From positions 409,372 through 473,371 of the forward strand of contig NZ_JZEF01000001.1 of the NCBI RefSeq assembly GCF_001013475.1: DNA of 64,000 nucleotides. The letters run 5' to 3'. Each line of letters starts with the position of its first letter. The first letter of the stretch is position 1. Under the pieces are notes generated by a model. That model had not been told where the DNA came from. It was given only the letters and a program-made list of their open reading frames with translations, and made no database searches. A program made the translations under genes and the position numbers. This DNA comes from Xanthomonas arboricola pv. juglandis. GTDB taxonomy: Bacteria; Pseudomonadota; Gammaproteobacteria; Xanthomonadales; Xanthomonadaceae. Shown piece by piece: positions 26,981 through 36,040 of the stretch.

Positions 26981-27954
26981 TCAGTCGGCCACCCGCACGC
27001 TGTCGCGGCCACCGTTCTTGGCCAGATACAGCGCCGCATCGGCACGCGAAAACCAGTCCTGCCAATGCGTTTCGCCATCGTGGCGCGCCGCGCCCAGCGA
27101 CACGGTGATCCGCCCGCCCGGGCCACGCAGCCCGTTGCGGATCACCTTGCGCAGGCGTTCGGTGACCGTTTCCAGTTCCTGCAGGGAGCCGGCACGCAAC
27201 AGCACCACGAATTCTTCGCCGCCGAAGCGGAACACCTGATGCGGCTCACGCACTTCAAAGCGCAGGATGGTGGCCAGATCCGACAGCGCGGCATCGCCTG
27301 CGGCATGCCCGTAGAGATCATTGACTTCCTTGAAATGGTCCAGATCCAGGATGATCAGGCTGTTGAGCCGTTCATGCGGCTGGCGCCGGTCGATCTGATG
27401 GGTGAGCGCACGTTCGAGCATGCGCCGGTTGGGCAGTCCGGTCAGCGCATCCAGCGAGGCCAGCTCTTCCAGATGCACGCGGTCGTCCTGCATGCGCAGC
27501 GAAAACGCGTACCCCACCGCCAGCGTCACCAGCGTCACCACGACCGTCGACACGCCCTGGCCGGGGCTGACGATCAGGCCCGGCAACAGCAACAGCGCCG
27601 CCAGCAACGGCAAGCTCAGCAGCACGGCGCGTCGCGGGCCGCACAGGAAGTAATTGGTGGCCAGCACCGAAACAACCAGGGCAGGGCACCGTCGCCGCCG
27701 CTCCAGCAGGCGACCAGACAGCCGCCGACATTGATGGATGCCAGCCACACGCCGCCGGCGCCGGTGCGTTCGGCATCGCGCATCTTCCAGCCACGCCATA
27801 TCGCAAGCACACCGAGCGATGCAGTGATCAGGCAGGCCAGCGCCTGACCGGTGATGGCCAGGTACACCGCATAGAGGCAAAGCAACAGCGCGGTGATCGG
27901 CCCCAGCATCTTGACGATGCCGAGGCGGAAATCCCGCCGCAGGTGGAGGATCAC
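26981..27954 (-). pseudogene. Frameshifted membrane diguanylate cyclase (GGDEF)
   Basis: Two minus-strand frames together make one protein. The first (start GTG near 27954 or ATG at 27909) gives membrane helices such as ITALLLCLYAVYLAITGQ, up to CWSGGDGA. The second continues LVVSVLATNYFLCGP, more helices, and a full GGDEF domain with LIILDLDHFKEVND and FRFGGEEFVVLL. The break coincides with a tandem duplication TGCCC TGCCC (plus strand 27679-27688); removing one 5-base copy restores one continuous frame. The inhibitory RxxD site is degenerate (REPH). As it stands no full-length c-di-GMP synthase is made, unless the duplication reverts or is a sequencing error. Confidence 0.85.
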
Positions 27955-28120
27955 AGGGAAGGTTCTATAGGAGTCGGCATCATTATCGGCGGAGCCTTGC
28001 GAAAGTTGAGCGTGCACGCGCCGCGGCAACGGGTAGGAAAATGAAGCGTTGCCGCGCCGGGCTTCGCACATCCTTGACGGCCGTGCCGCAACCGTAGCGT
28101 CTTTGCCGTTGGAGTCTGCC

Positions 28121-28354
28121 ATGCCCACACGCGAAGAACTCGACACGCGCCTGGATGCGCTGCAGGACGAACTGCCGCAGCTGTCCGCCGATGAAGACGC
28201 GGATTTTGACTATCTTGATTTTCAGGCGCGTGCCCAGGCCCTATTGAGCAGTGCCGCAGCCGAGGACGCGGCCTATGTGCGGACGCGCGTCGACGGCATG
28301 CTGGCAGGCGCTGGCCTGATTCCAACCGATGCGGATGGGCGCAGTTGCGCTTGA
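28121..28354 (+). CDS. Small acidic conserved hypothetical protein
   Basis: 77 residues from the ATG at 28121, with TTGGAG eight bases upstream. The sequence (PTREELDTRLDALQDELPQLSADEDADF) is soluble, helical and acidic. Codon use matches the host. I recognise no domain. It lies between two diguanylate cyclase genes on the opposite strand, but nothing links it to them. Confidence 0.6.
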   Translation: MPTREELDTRLDALQDELPQLSADEDADFDYLDFQARAQALLSSAAAEDAAYVRTRVDGMLAGAGLIPTDADGRSCA

Positions 28355-28449
28355 ATCCTGGTCTGCGCGGGCACAAAAACGCTTGTATTGGAGGGCACGG
28401 CACGAAGGTATGCCTGCAGGCGCAGATTCAATGCCGATAACGGCATGCC

Positions 28450-30147
28450 TTAGCCTGCAGCCGGGGTGCCCGCACTCACCACCTGATTGCGTCCGGCCTG
28501 CTTGGCGCGGTACAGCGCCTCGTCCGCGCGCCGCAGCAACTGCGCCATATTGCCTGCATGTTGGGGAAAGCTGGCCGCACCGAACGAGGCGCTGACCTTC
28601 GGCAACGAAACGCCATCGGCCATCACCTGCAGCGACTCGATGCCGGCACGCAGCTTCTCGGCCATCCTGCAGGCGGTCGCCAGATCGACTTCCGGCAGGA
28701 TGATCGTCAGCTCCTCGCCGCCGTAGCGGCAGCAGATGTCTTCGCCGCGCGTCTGCGCCAGCAGGAATTCGCCGATCGCCGCCAGCACGCGGTCGCCGCC
28801 GCTGTGGCCGTGCAGATCGTTGAACTGCTTGAAGTGGTCCACGTCCAGCATCAGCACCGACAAGGGTTGTACCCGCCGCGTGCAGCGCGCCAGTTCGTGA
28901 TTGAGCGCCTCTTCGAGATAGCGGCGGTTGTACAGACCGGTCAACGGATCGCGAATGGATTGCTGGCGCAGCGTTTCGCGCAGGCGCAGGTTGTGCAACG
29001 CCAGCGACAGTTGTTCGGCCGCGGCCTCGGCCACGGTCAACGAGGCCAGATCGCGCGGATCCTCACTGCGTAGCGCCAACATCCCCAACTGCGTCCCCTG
29101 AGCCGATAACGGGATGCAGGCGGTGCTCGCATGCGCCGGGAGATTGGCGCCGACATGTTGGCAGAGCATGCCCTGGCTGGCGTCTTCCACCACGTGCGTG
29201 CGATCGCGACGCAGGGCCCAGCAGGTGTCCGGGGCGATGCTGGCGTTGTCGTCGTCGGCCATCGTGCCCCAGGCCACCACCTGCTCGGCACGATCGCGCG
29301 AGGCGCGCAGCAGATAGACTGCGCCGGCCACGCCCGGGATCAGCGGAGCGATCGTGCGTGCGGTGATTTCCAGCGCCTCCTCGGCATTGCGGCAGTTCTG
29401 CAGCAGGCCCGAGTAACGTGCCAGCGCCTCCAGCCCCGCCGACGTGCGTTCGAGCGTGGCGAGCGATTCGATCAGGCGCTCGTTGGTCGCGCTGGCCGCG
29501 TCTTCGGCGAGCACGCGTCGTTCCAGTTCGCGCGACAGCAGTCGGTAGGCCAGCAACATCACCAGCAAGCCGCTGAAAATCCCGACCACCGTGACCCACA
29601 GCACCAATTGTGCGCTGCGCGTGTTGGTGTCGGTGCGCGTTACCAATAGGCGGCGCTCCACTTGCGTCATGGTCTGCACCTGGCGGCGCAGCGAAGACGA
29701 GGTCTGGAACACGCCACGTGCGATCGAAGCACGCGCACCATCCAGGCCCTGCTTGCGATAGCTGTGCAAAAGGTCGTTGATCTGCACCAGGCGCAAGTCC
29801 ACCAGGCGTCCAAGCGCCACAACGTTGCGTCGCTGAACCGGGTTGTCCTGCACCAATGCATCCAGCCGCACGATGCGCTCGGGCAGTCGTCCAATCGCAT
29901 CGGCGTACACGCCGAGAAACGCTTCGTTGTCGGTCAAGACATAGCCACGCGCCGACGACTCCGCCGACAGCACCCCGGCCTGGATCTCGTCGATGCTGGC
30001 GATCACTTCCTGCGTATGCGTCACCCAGCCGGCATCGGACAACGAACGTTGCGCGGTGAAATAACCGACCACTCCGATCAGGACGAAGATTATCCCCCCT
30101 AGCAACAAGGCGCCGGCGGCGTGGCGTTTTGCTTTTTTGGTCAACAC
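28450..30147 (-). CDS. Diguanylate cyclase with CHASE3-like sensor and GAF domains
   Basis: About 565 residues from a GTG at 30147, which has GGGGGA upstream; an ATG at 30189 is the alternative. Membrane helices near residues 15-35 and 185-210 flank a CHASE3-like periplasmic helix bundle (SSARGYVLTDNEAFL). A GAF domain follows (ALARYSGLLQNCRNAEEALEITART), then GGDEF: DPLTGLYNRRYLE, MLDVDHFKQFND and active-site RYGGEEL. The inhibitory site RGED lies five residues before GGEEL, so product inhibition is expected. It makes c-di-GMP in response to an unknown envelope signal. Confidence 0.92.
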   Translation of the reverse strand: MLTKKAKRHAAGALLLGGIIFVLIGVVGYFTAQRSLSDAGWVTHTQEVIASIDEIQAGVLSAESSARGYVLTDNEAFLGVYADAIGRLPERIVRLDALVQDNPVQRRNVVALGRLVDLRLVQINDLLHSYRKQGLDGARASIARGVFQTSSSLRRQVQTMTQVERRLLVTRTDTNTRSAQLVLWVTVVGIFSGLLVMLLAYRLLSRELERRVLAEDAASATNERLIESLATLERTSAGLEALARYSGLLQNCRNAEEALEITARTIAPLIPGVAGAVYLLRASRDRAEQVVAWGTMADDDNASIAPDTCWALRRDRTHVVEDASQGMLCQHVGANLPAHASTACIPLSAQGTQLGMLALRSEDPRDLASLTVAEAAAEQLSLALHNLRLRETLRQQSIRDPLTGLYNRRYLEEALNHELARCTRRVQPLSVLMLDVDHFKQFNDLHGHSGGDRVLAAIGEFLLAQTRGEDICCRYGGEELTIILPEVDLATACRMAEKLRAGIESLQVMADGVSLPKVSASFGAASFPQHAGNMAQLLRRADEALYRAKQAGRNQVVSAGTPAAG

Positions 30148-30301
30148 CGTGTTTCCCCCACACCGATTATCTGTTGAAGTCCGATGCAAGACGCGTGCCC
30201 ATGCTCACTTCGCTTGCCAGTCAGCTGCGGGAAGGGGTTGAAGTCGCTCTGGCGCCGGCACGGCGGTATCCTTCGCGTTCGTCATCGAGCCGGGTAACAG
30301 A

Positions 30302-30550
30302 TTGGTCATTTTTCTAGGTAGCTATCAATTGACCTGCCGCGCTGCTCAGGGCGATGGCCCCAGTCGCGGCTGGGTTGCCGACTGGCATATCGCCCTGATT
30401 GGTGCCGCAAGCGCCGGCGACCTGGCAGGCAGCGTCCTCTCCGCCACGTTTCCCGATCACCGCAGCGCCATGGCCGCCGCCCGCGTTGCCGGCATGGTGA
30501 CGCTGGAAGCCATGCACGCCGAAGCGCAACGGCAGCTCGAATCCGCCTGA
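30302..30550 (+). CDS. Small hypothetical protein
   Basis: Up to 82 residues from a TTG at 30302; a second TTG at 30329 has AGGTAG nine bases upstream and gives 73 residues. The body (GWVADWHIALIGAASAGDLAGSVLSATFPD, read in two parts) has regular coding character and ends in a basic-acidic helix. No domain recognised. The lack of an ATG lowers confidence in the start, less so in the frame. Confidence 0.5.
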   Translation: MVIFLGSYQLTCRAAQGDGPSRGWVADWHIALIGAASAGDLAGSVLSATFPDHRSAMAAARVAGMVTLEAMHAEAQRQLESA

Positions 30551-30667
30551 GACGCATGCGCGTCTGGTCGCATCGACCAAGCCGGCACTCCTCAGCGCCA
30601 GATGAGCTGGCACACCGTTTGCTTCCGTTCCGGAAGAACGCTGGGGAGCGTCTTCGACGGAAGCGAC

Positions 30668-30838
30668 ATGCAAGAGCCCAACAAAAGTGCCCTGGTCCTG
30701 CTGCAGCAGGAAGCCACCGAACTGCTCGCGCTCTTCGATCAACTGCGTGGCGATGCAGTGCCGGCGCATGACGCGGACAACGTCGTCGCAACCGCATCTG
30801 CCGAACGCACCGAACAGACCGTCCACGTCACTAATTGA
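30668..30838 (+). CDS. Small hypothetical protein
   Basis: 56 residues from the ATG at 30668, preceded by GGAAG. Begins MQEPNKSALVLLQQEATELL, then a Asp/Ala-rich tail. Helical and acidic. Nothing recognised; included because it has a plausible ribosome site and host-like third positions. Confidence 0.4.
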   Translation: MQEPNKSALVLLQQEATELLALFDQLRGDAVPAHDADNVVATASAERTEQTVHVTN

Positions 30839-30956
30839 CTCAGCAGGTAAGCCTGCAGTCGTCTGCGATGCACGGGCTGCAGGGCAACACGCGATGCGGC
30901 ATTCTGTCAGCGCCATGTCGCTGCTGATCATGCGTCACCACGGCAGGGTATCGCCC

Positions 30957-31000
30957 ATGAAAAAGGCCGGAAGTCCTCTGCATCGAGGAGTCCCGGCCTT
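30957..31000 (-). terminator. Intrinsic terminator reading leftwards (probable ssrA terminator)
   Basis: Outer stem AAGGCCGG/CCGGCCTT with an inner stem TCCTC/GAGGA. On the minus strand the hairpin is followed by TTTTT, so it terminates minus-strand transcripts. No minus-strand protein gene ends here; it sits 25 bases beyond a minus-strand CCA end, as expected for the terminator of a stable-RNA gene whose body has been displaced. Confidence 0.75.
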
Positions 31001-31025
31001 AGTCGGTCGTCTTAGGACCGTTGTT

Positions 31026-31042
31026 TGGTGGAGGTGGGCGGA
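31026..31042 (-). other. 3' end of a tmRNA (or tRNA-Ala) gene: probable attachment-site core
   Basis: Read on the minus strand the 17 bases are TCCGCCCACCTCCACCA. This is the 3' half of a T stem, the 3' acceptor strand CACCTCC, discriminator A and CCA. A CACCTCC strand pairing with GGGGGTG would leave the G3-U70 wobble that is the alanine identity of tmRNA and tRNA-Ala. The sequence beyond (31043 onward) is not RNA-like, so only the 3' end is present. This is what a tyrosine-integrase insertion into the 3' end of the gene leaves at one edge. Confidence 0.6.
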
Positions 31043-31489
31043 GCCTGAAGACGCCCTTACGCAAGCCATTGACCCTAAAGCATTTCGGGTCTTCCAGCTA
31101 AGCTTGCTTTGATACCTCAAATGATACCTAAAGTCCTGGGCTGAGGAAGTGGGGAATGGCGCTGCCGATCAGGTGCGGCAAGCCAGCCGGCCGCACCGCT
31201 TGATCGGTAGCCCCCTCTGAGATGGCTGCTCAGCAGTCCAGCTTGCTGCCGCGTCTTGGCTTGCCGCACTCCGAGACCGATGCCTCAGGGCCTGGCGATA
31301 GGCCAAGTCCACGGCTGCTGACAGCGGCTCGCGCAAAGCGAAGCCGCAACCTTGACCACCAGTTGCCTCCGGCGATAGTGCTGGCCCCGCACTCGGTTTG
31401 AGAGGTTGATCGGTCCGCGCTGTCGTCGTTTTCGGAGCCCAACAGGGGTTCCAAGGGAGGCAAGGCAGTGCGCAACCGGTTCGTTGTTG

Positions 31490-32977
31490 ATGCGTATCCC
31501 TCAGTATTTGTCGCGTTCGTTGCCCTCCGGTCGATGGTCCTTTCGGCAGCGGGTTCCCGCTGACCTCCAACCGCTGCTTGGCTTGCAGGCGATCAAGCGC
31601 ACCTTGCACACGACCGTTTTGGAAGAGGCGCAACTGCGCGCGGCCACCTTGGCATCGCACTACGAGCGGCTGTTCGCGCGGTTGCGGGACGACGGGTTGG
31701 ATCAGCGCAGTCAGGCAGACGCTTCCGCCTTGGTGGCATCCGCCTCTGCTGCAACACCCTTCCGCAACCTGACCTTGCATCGAACCAGGACGCCAGACGG
31801 AACGGTGCATGAGCGCTGGCAAATCGACAGCACCAAAGGCGTGAGGCTGTTTCGAGAACTCCACGAAGGCCTCTGCTCGGAAGGCGAACGACCAGTCCCA
31901 CTGCCGGCGTCGCCACTGGCCATCGCAGCGTATGCCGCCAAGCTCGGCTCGACCCTTGAGCCAATGACACTTGGGAAGGCGCGGCATGCGTGGTTGGCGA
32001 CCTTGAAGGGCCGCACGGTGCCCAAGACCTATGTCATCAAGAAGTCGGCCATCCAAGCATTGGTGGACTACCTGGGTGAGAAGACGAAGATCCAGACGAT
32101 CACGCGGTCAGACCTAGCTCGCTGGTATCAGCAGATGCGGAAGGAGGGCGCGTCCACGCCGACGCTGACGAACAAGCAGAGCTACATGGGCGGGAAGGGA
32201 GGATTTTTCGATTGGGCCATGGTCTCCGGTCACTACCCGCAAGGCGACAATCCGGCCAAGGGTCATGTGAGCTATTCGGCAAGGGAACGGCGGGCTCGAC
32301 GGAAGCTTGGATTCAGGGCTTTTGACCATGAGCAAATTCAGGCAATCTTTTCCCCCGTCAATTTTCCATGGCTCTCGCCGAATGCGCGCTGGGCGGCGCT
32401 CATCGGGCTTTACACCGGGGCGCGCGCCTCCGAGGTTGGGCAACTGCTGGTGGCGGATATATTCAAGGAGGACAACATCCCTTGCATCCGGATTTCGGAC
32501 GAAGGAGAACATCAGAAGGTCAAGACCGAAGCGAGCTTGCGCACGGTGCCGATGCATCCGGATTTGCTGGGACTAGGGTTTTGGGACTGGGTGGAGAGCC
32601 GAGAGGCTGCTGGTCACAAGCGCTTGTTCCCCCAGGCCAAGGCAGACGCCATGAACGGGCAGGGGAACTGGATCACGAAGGCGTTTAGCCGCTATCTGGG
32701 TGAGATTGGCAAGGACTGGCCTAAGGCCAAGCGTGGGTTCCACTCGCTTCGCAAGTCGATGATCCAGGAATTGCAAGGGGCTGGGTGCTCCTCAGAGCTG
32801 CGCGCGCAGATCGTGGGTCATGAATTGGATGACGAGCACCATGCGGCATATAGCCGTGATTTCACCGTTGCAGAAAAGCTCAATGGTTTGAGCAAGCACT
32901 CCCCCGGCTTGGGGCGGCTCGGATATGGGCTCAATGGCGCTGCCCTTAGTGTCCATCTTCTAAAAGCTACGCGCTAG
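31490..32977 (+). CDS. Tyrosine recombinase (phage/island integrase)
   Basis: 495 residues from the ATG at 31490. The N-terminal part (YLSRSLPSGRWSFRQRVPADL) is the DUF6538-like arm region of island integrases. The catalytic set is readable: Arg in YTGARASEVGQL (about residue 310), Lys in HQKVKTEASLRTVPM, His-x-x-Arg in FHSLRKSM, GHELDDEHHAAYSR with the second His, and Tyr in AAYSRDF. All are present, so it should be active. It faces into the island from the tmRNA-end attachment core. Confidence 0.92.
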   Translation: MRIPQYLSRSLPSGRWSFRQRVPADLQPLLGLQAIKRTLHTTVLEEAQLRAATLASHYERLFARLRDDGLDQRSQADASALVASASAATPFRNLTLHRTRTPDGTVHERWQIDSTKGVRLFRELHEGLCSEGERPVPLPASPLAIAAYAAKLGSTLEPMTLGKARHAWLATLKGRTVPKTYVIKKSAIQALVDYLGEKTKIQTITRSDLARWYQQMRKEGASTPTLTNKQSYMGGKGGFFDWAMVSGHYPQGDNPAKGHVSYSARERRARRKLGFRAFDHEQIQAIFSPVNFPWLSPNARWAALIGLYTGARASEVGQLLVADIFKEDNIPCIRISDEGEHQKVKTEASLRTVPMHPDLLGLGFWDWVESREAAGHKRLFPQAKADAMNGQGNWITKAFSRYLGEIGKDWPKAKRGFHSLRKSMIQELQGAGCSSELRAQIVGHELDDEHHAAYSRDFTVAEKLNGLSKHSPGLGRLGYGLNGAALSVHLLKATR

Positions 32978-33095
32978 CTAGTCTCAGCCTGTGATTCTGC
33001 CAGGCTCCATGCTGCAAACAGGTGGCCGTGCGTGCATTGAAGGAGCGAGTTTGAGCCTGTATCGTCTACACATTGTAAAGACAAGGGTGAGGCGC

Positions 33096-33332
33096 ATGTC
33101 TGAGCGCAAGACAGAGGTCGTGAATCTGAGGATGAGCCCCCGGGTTAAAGAGCTTCTGCGCGAAGCAGCTGGTCGGGAACATAGGACGTTGTCCAACATG
33201 TTAGAGGTTCTCATCGAGGGATATTTTGACGCTGAGAACCATGCGGATGTATTTCCATCATCTGGTCGTAAGAGTCGTGCGACTTCTGAGAACTCAACAA
33301 GTATCGACGTCAGTCGTGCACATAGCGGTTGA
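33096..33332 (+). CDS. Ribbon-helix-helix DNA-binding protein
   Basis: 78 residues from the ATG at 33096 with GGGTGAGG upstream. KTEVVNLRMSPRVKELLREA forms the ribbon and first helix, and HRTLSNMLEVLIEGYF the second helix of an Arc/MetJ-type fold. The Ser/Thr-rich tail is disordered. The gene lies 6 bases before the adenine methylase, so it is the likely controller of the restriction-modification operon. It could also be an antitoxin-type protein, but no toxin adjoins it. Confidence 0.75.
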   Translation: MSERKTEVVNLRMSPRVKELLREAAGREHRTLSNMLEVLIEGYFDAENHADVFPSSGRKSRATSENSTSIDVSRAHSG

Positions 33333-33338
33333 AAAATA

Positions 33339-34259
33339 ATGAACGAAGCTATTTCCCACTTTTTGTCCGTTCAAGATGAAGAGCTGGGGTCTATTGCAGG
33401 TGAAGAATTGGGGCTTTCAGATGTCCTTTATGATCGGCCTCAATGTAAGCCTTTCTTGCGGTGGGCAGGTGGTAAAACACGATTGTTGAGTGCAATTCTT
33501 CCACATGTTCCGAAAAATTTTAGAAATTTCCATGAGCCATTCTTAGGCTCCGGCGCAATTTTTTTTGCGGTTCGATCGCGTGCACAGCAGTGCTATCTAT
33601 CTGATCTAAATGGTGAACTCATTAATCTTTGGCGGGCAGTGCAGGCGAGGCCGCGCGCGCTCTTCAATCGCTTTCAACCCTACCTGGATAGGCAGGGAGA
33701 GGATGAGTATTATGTCATCCGCGCCGAAGCTCCGACGCAAGCTCTTGAGCGTGCCGCTCGATTCTTTTATTTGAATCAGACTTCATGGAACGGACTTTGG
33801 CGCGAAAATCGCTGGGGTGTTTTCAATGTGCCTTGGGGAGCGCGTGCTTTTAGGGGTATTGAATTTGCATCTTTGAAAGCAGTGGCAGATACCTTGAAGG
33901 ATACGGAAATCGTTGAGCAGGATTTCCGCCAGTCAATCAGTCGTGCACAGCCTGGCGATTTTGTCTATTTGGATCCGCCATACCTGCCCATTTCTGATAC
34001 CAGTAAATTCGCTGGCTACAACGGGAAGCGCTTCCGAATAGCCGATTTGGAAGAGCTGGCTTTTTTATGCGAAGGCCTAACCAAGCGAGGTGTGCATTGG
34101 ATTGTTTCAAATAGGGACAATGAGCACATTCGTAAAATTTTCTCTCATGCCAAGGTTTATTCGTTCACCACGCGTCGCTCTGTCTCAGCTCAGGCCAAGC
34201 GACATATTCAGCCTAAGGATTCGCCAGAAGTCATTGTTGTAGGAGGGCCGAATCGATGA
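33339..34259 (+). CDS. D12-class N6-adenine DNA methyltransferase (Dam-like)
   Basis: 306 residues. Motif X FLRWAGGKTRLL (about residue 38), motif I HEPFLGSGAIFFAV (SAM binding, about residue 66) and motif IV YLDPPYLP (catalytic, about residue 210) are all present in the D12 (alpha-group, Dam/DpnM) order. It should methylate adenine N6 on one strand of the operon's target. AT-rich codon use marks recent acquisition. It overlaps the McrB-like gene by ATGA, so the two are coupled. Confidence 0.93.
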   Translation: MNEAISHFLSVQDEELGSIAGEELGLSDVLYDRPQCKPFLRWAGGKTRLLSAILPHVPKNFRNFHEPFLGSGAIFFAVRSRAQQCYLSDLNGELINLWRAVQARPRALFNRFQPYLDRQGEDEYYVIRAEAPTQALERAARFFYLNQTSWNGLWRENRWGVFNVPWGARAFRGIEFASLKAVADTLKDTEIVEQDFRQSISRAQPGDFVYLDPPYLPISDTSKFAGYNGKRFRIADLEELAFLCEGLTKRGVHWIVSNRDNEHIRKIFSHAKVYSFTTRRSVSAQAKRHIQPKDSPEVIVVGGPNR

Positions 34260-36040
34260 GCCAGCAGCGCGTTCGTGCCGTGATCTTTGCGCGATACAAC
34301 CTGTCCAATTTTAAGGCGCTCTACGGGCGCTTGCGGAGCAGCAGTAGTTACAGCAAGGACTATTTTCAGATTAATGCAAAGGCAGCTTCGATAGTTGCTG
34401 ATGCGCTAGGATTTGCTGGCGATCGAGTCAATCTTTCCTACGCTTGGCCCGATGGCGGTCAGATAGACGGCTACCTTCTATTTTCTTCCGACCGTCCCCA
34501 CTTGGGATGGGAAACGAACAAGCCACCTTCTCCTTGGCGTGTCGGTCAGCTCGGCTCAAATCCGGAAACCAGCTTGGAAGGGGCTGCTGATTTGCAAACG
34601 GAGGCCGATGCTAACGCAGTGTTTGATGCGATAAATGGCCGCAATACGAAGCCTTGGCTAATTGCTGTAAAGCTGGCGGGTGAAGGCGCTAAGCTTCATA
34701 CGCGAGTTTACTTTGAAAACCCACCATCCGAATTTCAAGATCGCGGATTGGATCAGCTCCCTTCGGAAGTTATGGTTGCAATCAACGCTCTGCCCCCAAG
34801 TGCTGGGCTTGGAGCGATTGGATGGGAAGAACCCAAGAAGCGGGAGCCTCGCGCTCCGGGTGTCGTCAAAGCGGTGCTCGAAGCGTTGGAGCGCGAACCG
34901 AATGTGCTCCTTGTCGGCCCGCCGGGAACCGGCAAGAGCGTCGCTTTGGAAGATTTGCGAGAACACTATCGATCAATTCCCAAGGCTCCGCAATTTGATC
35001 CAGATTCTTGGCCTGGCAACTGGACCGATGGCTCCGAGGTGGAACAAGAGACTGTTTCTGACTTGCGAAGCGAGGCTTTGGTTTTTCACCCCGCGTATAG
35101 CTATGAGCAGTTCGTAGCCGGACTCTTTCCTAGCTCAACCAGTAAGGGCGCAATCAAGCTTGAAGCTAAGGCTGGGCCGCTGCTGTCTTTGGGCCACTGG
35201 GCTTCCGCTGACCCTGGACGAAAGGCGCTCTTGATTTTAGATGAGTTCAATCGTGGTTCGGCTGCTGCGATTTTTGGCGACACGCTTGGACTTTTGGATG
35301 GCGATAAGCGTTCTGGCGCGGGAAGGGCTGGGTCATACATCTCCCGTCCTTATCCCAACCAAGAGATGATGGTTGCCCCGATTTACAGGCGGGACCAGGC
35401 AGAAGAGGAGCAATTCGATTCAGAATTGAGGCTCCCGGCAGGGCTTCACATTGTGGCTGCGATGAATAGCACTGATCGCTCAGTTGCGCCCCTTGATGCT
35501 GCAATGCGTCGCCGTTTTAGCGTCATTCGAGTGGGTCCGGACTATGATCTGTTGATGAGACGCCTGCTTGAAGATGTCGGGAACGCTGACAGGGATCTTC
35601 CTTCAAGCCAGAGCGCTGACGATTGGACACCGGATGATGTCGCGTTGCTTGCTGTTCGAATTCTTCGAACCCTTAATGACCGCATCGAGTTTTGCTTAGG
35701 TGAGGATTTCTTACTAGGACATGCTCTCATTTGGAATGCGGGTATAGGCGACACTGCTGAGCGTTTGCGCCTCCTATCCATTGCAATGGATACTAAAATC
35801 GTTCCGACTTTGCGCACGACGTTCCTTGATCAAGATGATGTTCTAGCAGTGGTGCTCGGAATCAAAGACTCAGCAGGGGTTTCCAGTGACCGGGAGGCTA
35901 CCGAAGACACCTTAGGCTACTGGCGTTCGGCACCGTCTGCACTTGCTAGCATCGCTCCTAAGAGGCTCGTTTTACGAGAAATCGGCGCTTTCGATCCTGC
36001 GAAGCAACTTCGTATCTTGCTCGCCACTGCCCGTGATTGA
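34256..36040 (+). CDS. McrB-like AAA+ GTPase/ATPase restriction subunit
   Basis: 594 residues. The AAA+ core has Walker A GPPGTGKS (about residue 221), Walker B LLILDEFNRG (about residue 323) and AAMNSTDRSVAPLDAAMRRRF (about residue 402). The last matches the MNTADRS signature that gives McrB its GTP preference. The first 190 residues are a separate domain I do not recognise; it has a WPDGGQIDGYLLFSSD stretch and is probably the DNA reader. The adjacent McrC-like partner supports a translocating restriction motor. Overlaps both neighbours by 4 bases. Confidence 0.9.
   Translation: MSQQRVRAVIFARYNLSNFKALYGRLRSSSSYSKDYFQINAKAASIVADALGFAGDRVNLSYAWPDGGQIDGYLLFSSDRPHLGWETNKPPSPWRVGQLGSNPETSLEGAADLQTEADANAVFDAINGRNTKPWLIAVKLAGEGAKLHTRVYFENPPSEFQDRGLDQLPSEVMVAINALPPSAGLGAIGWEEPKKREPRAPGVVKAVLEALEREPNVLLVGPPGTGKSVALEDLREHYRSIPKAPQFDPDSWPGNWTDGSEVEQETVSDLRSEALVFHPAYSYEQFVAGLFPSSTSKGAIKLEAKAGPLLSLGHWASADPGRKALLILDEFNRGSAAAIFGDTLGLLDGDKRSGAGRAGSYISRPYPNQEMMVAPIYRRDQAEEEQFDSELRLPAGLHIVAAMNSTDRSVAPLDAAMRRRFSVIRVGPDYDLLMRRLLEDVGNADRDLPSSQSADDWTPDDVALLAVRILRTLNDRIEFCLGEDFLLGHALIWNAGIGDTAERLRLLSIAMDTKIVPTLRTTFLDQDDVLAVVLGIKDSAGVSSDREATEDTLGYWRSAPSALASIAPKRLVLREIGAFDPAKQLRILLATARD

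Larger units (their letters stand above)
30839..31489. other. Left boundary region of the genomic island
   Basis: 650 bases without a protein gene. It holds a minus-strand terminator (30961-31000), a 17-base tmRNA/tRNA-Ala 3' end (31026-31042) and then about 450 bases of element DNA leading to the integrase. A near-repeat TGATACCTCAAATGATACCT just inside could be an integrase arm site. Confidence 0.6.

Noticed and set aside
33096..33332. RHH protein as antitoxin of a toxin-antitoxin pair
   Set aside because: The next gene is a methylase with intact motifs, not a toxin, and nothing toxin-like lies on either side.
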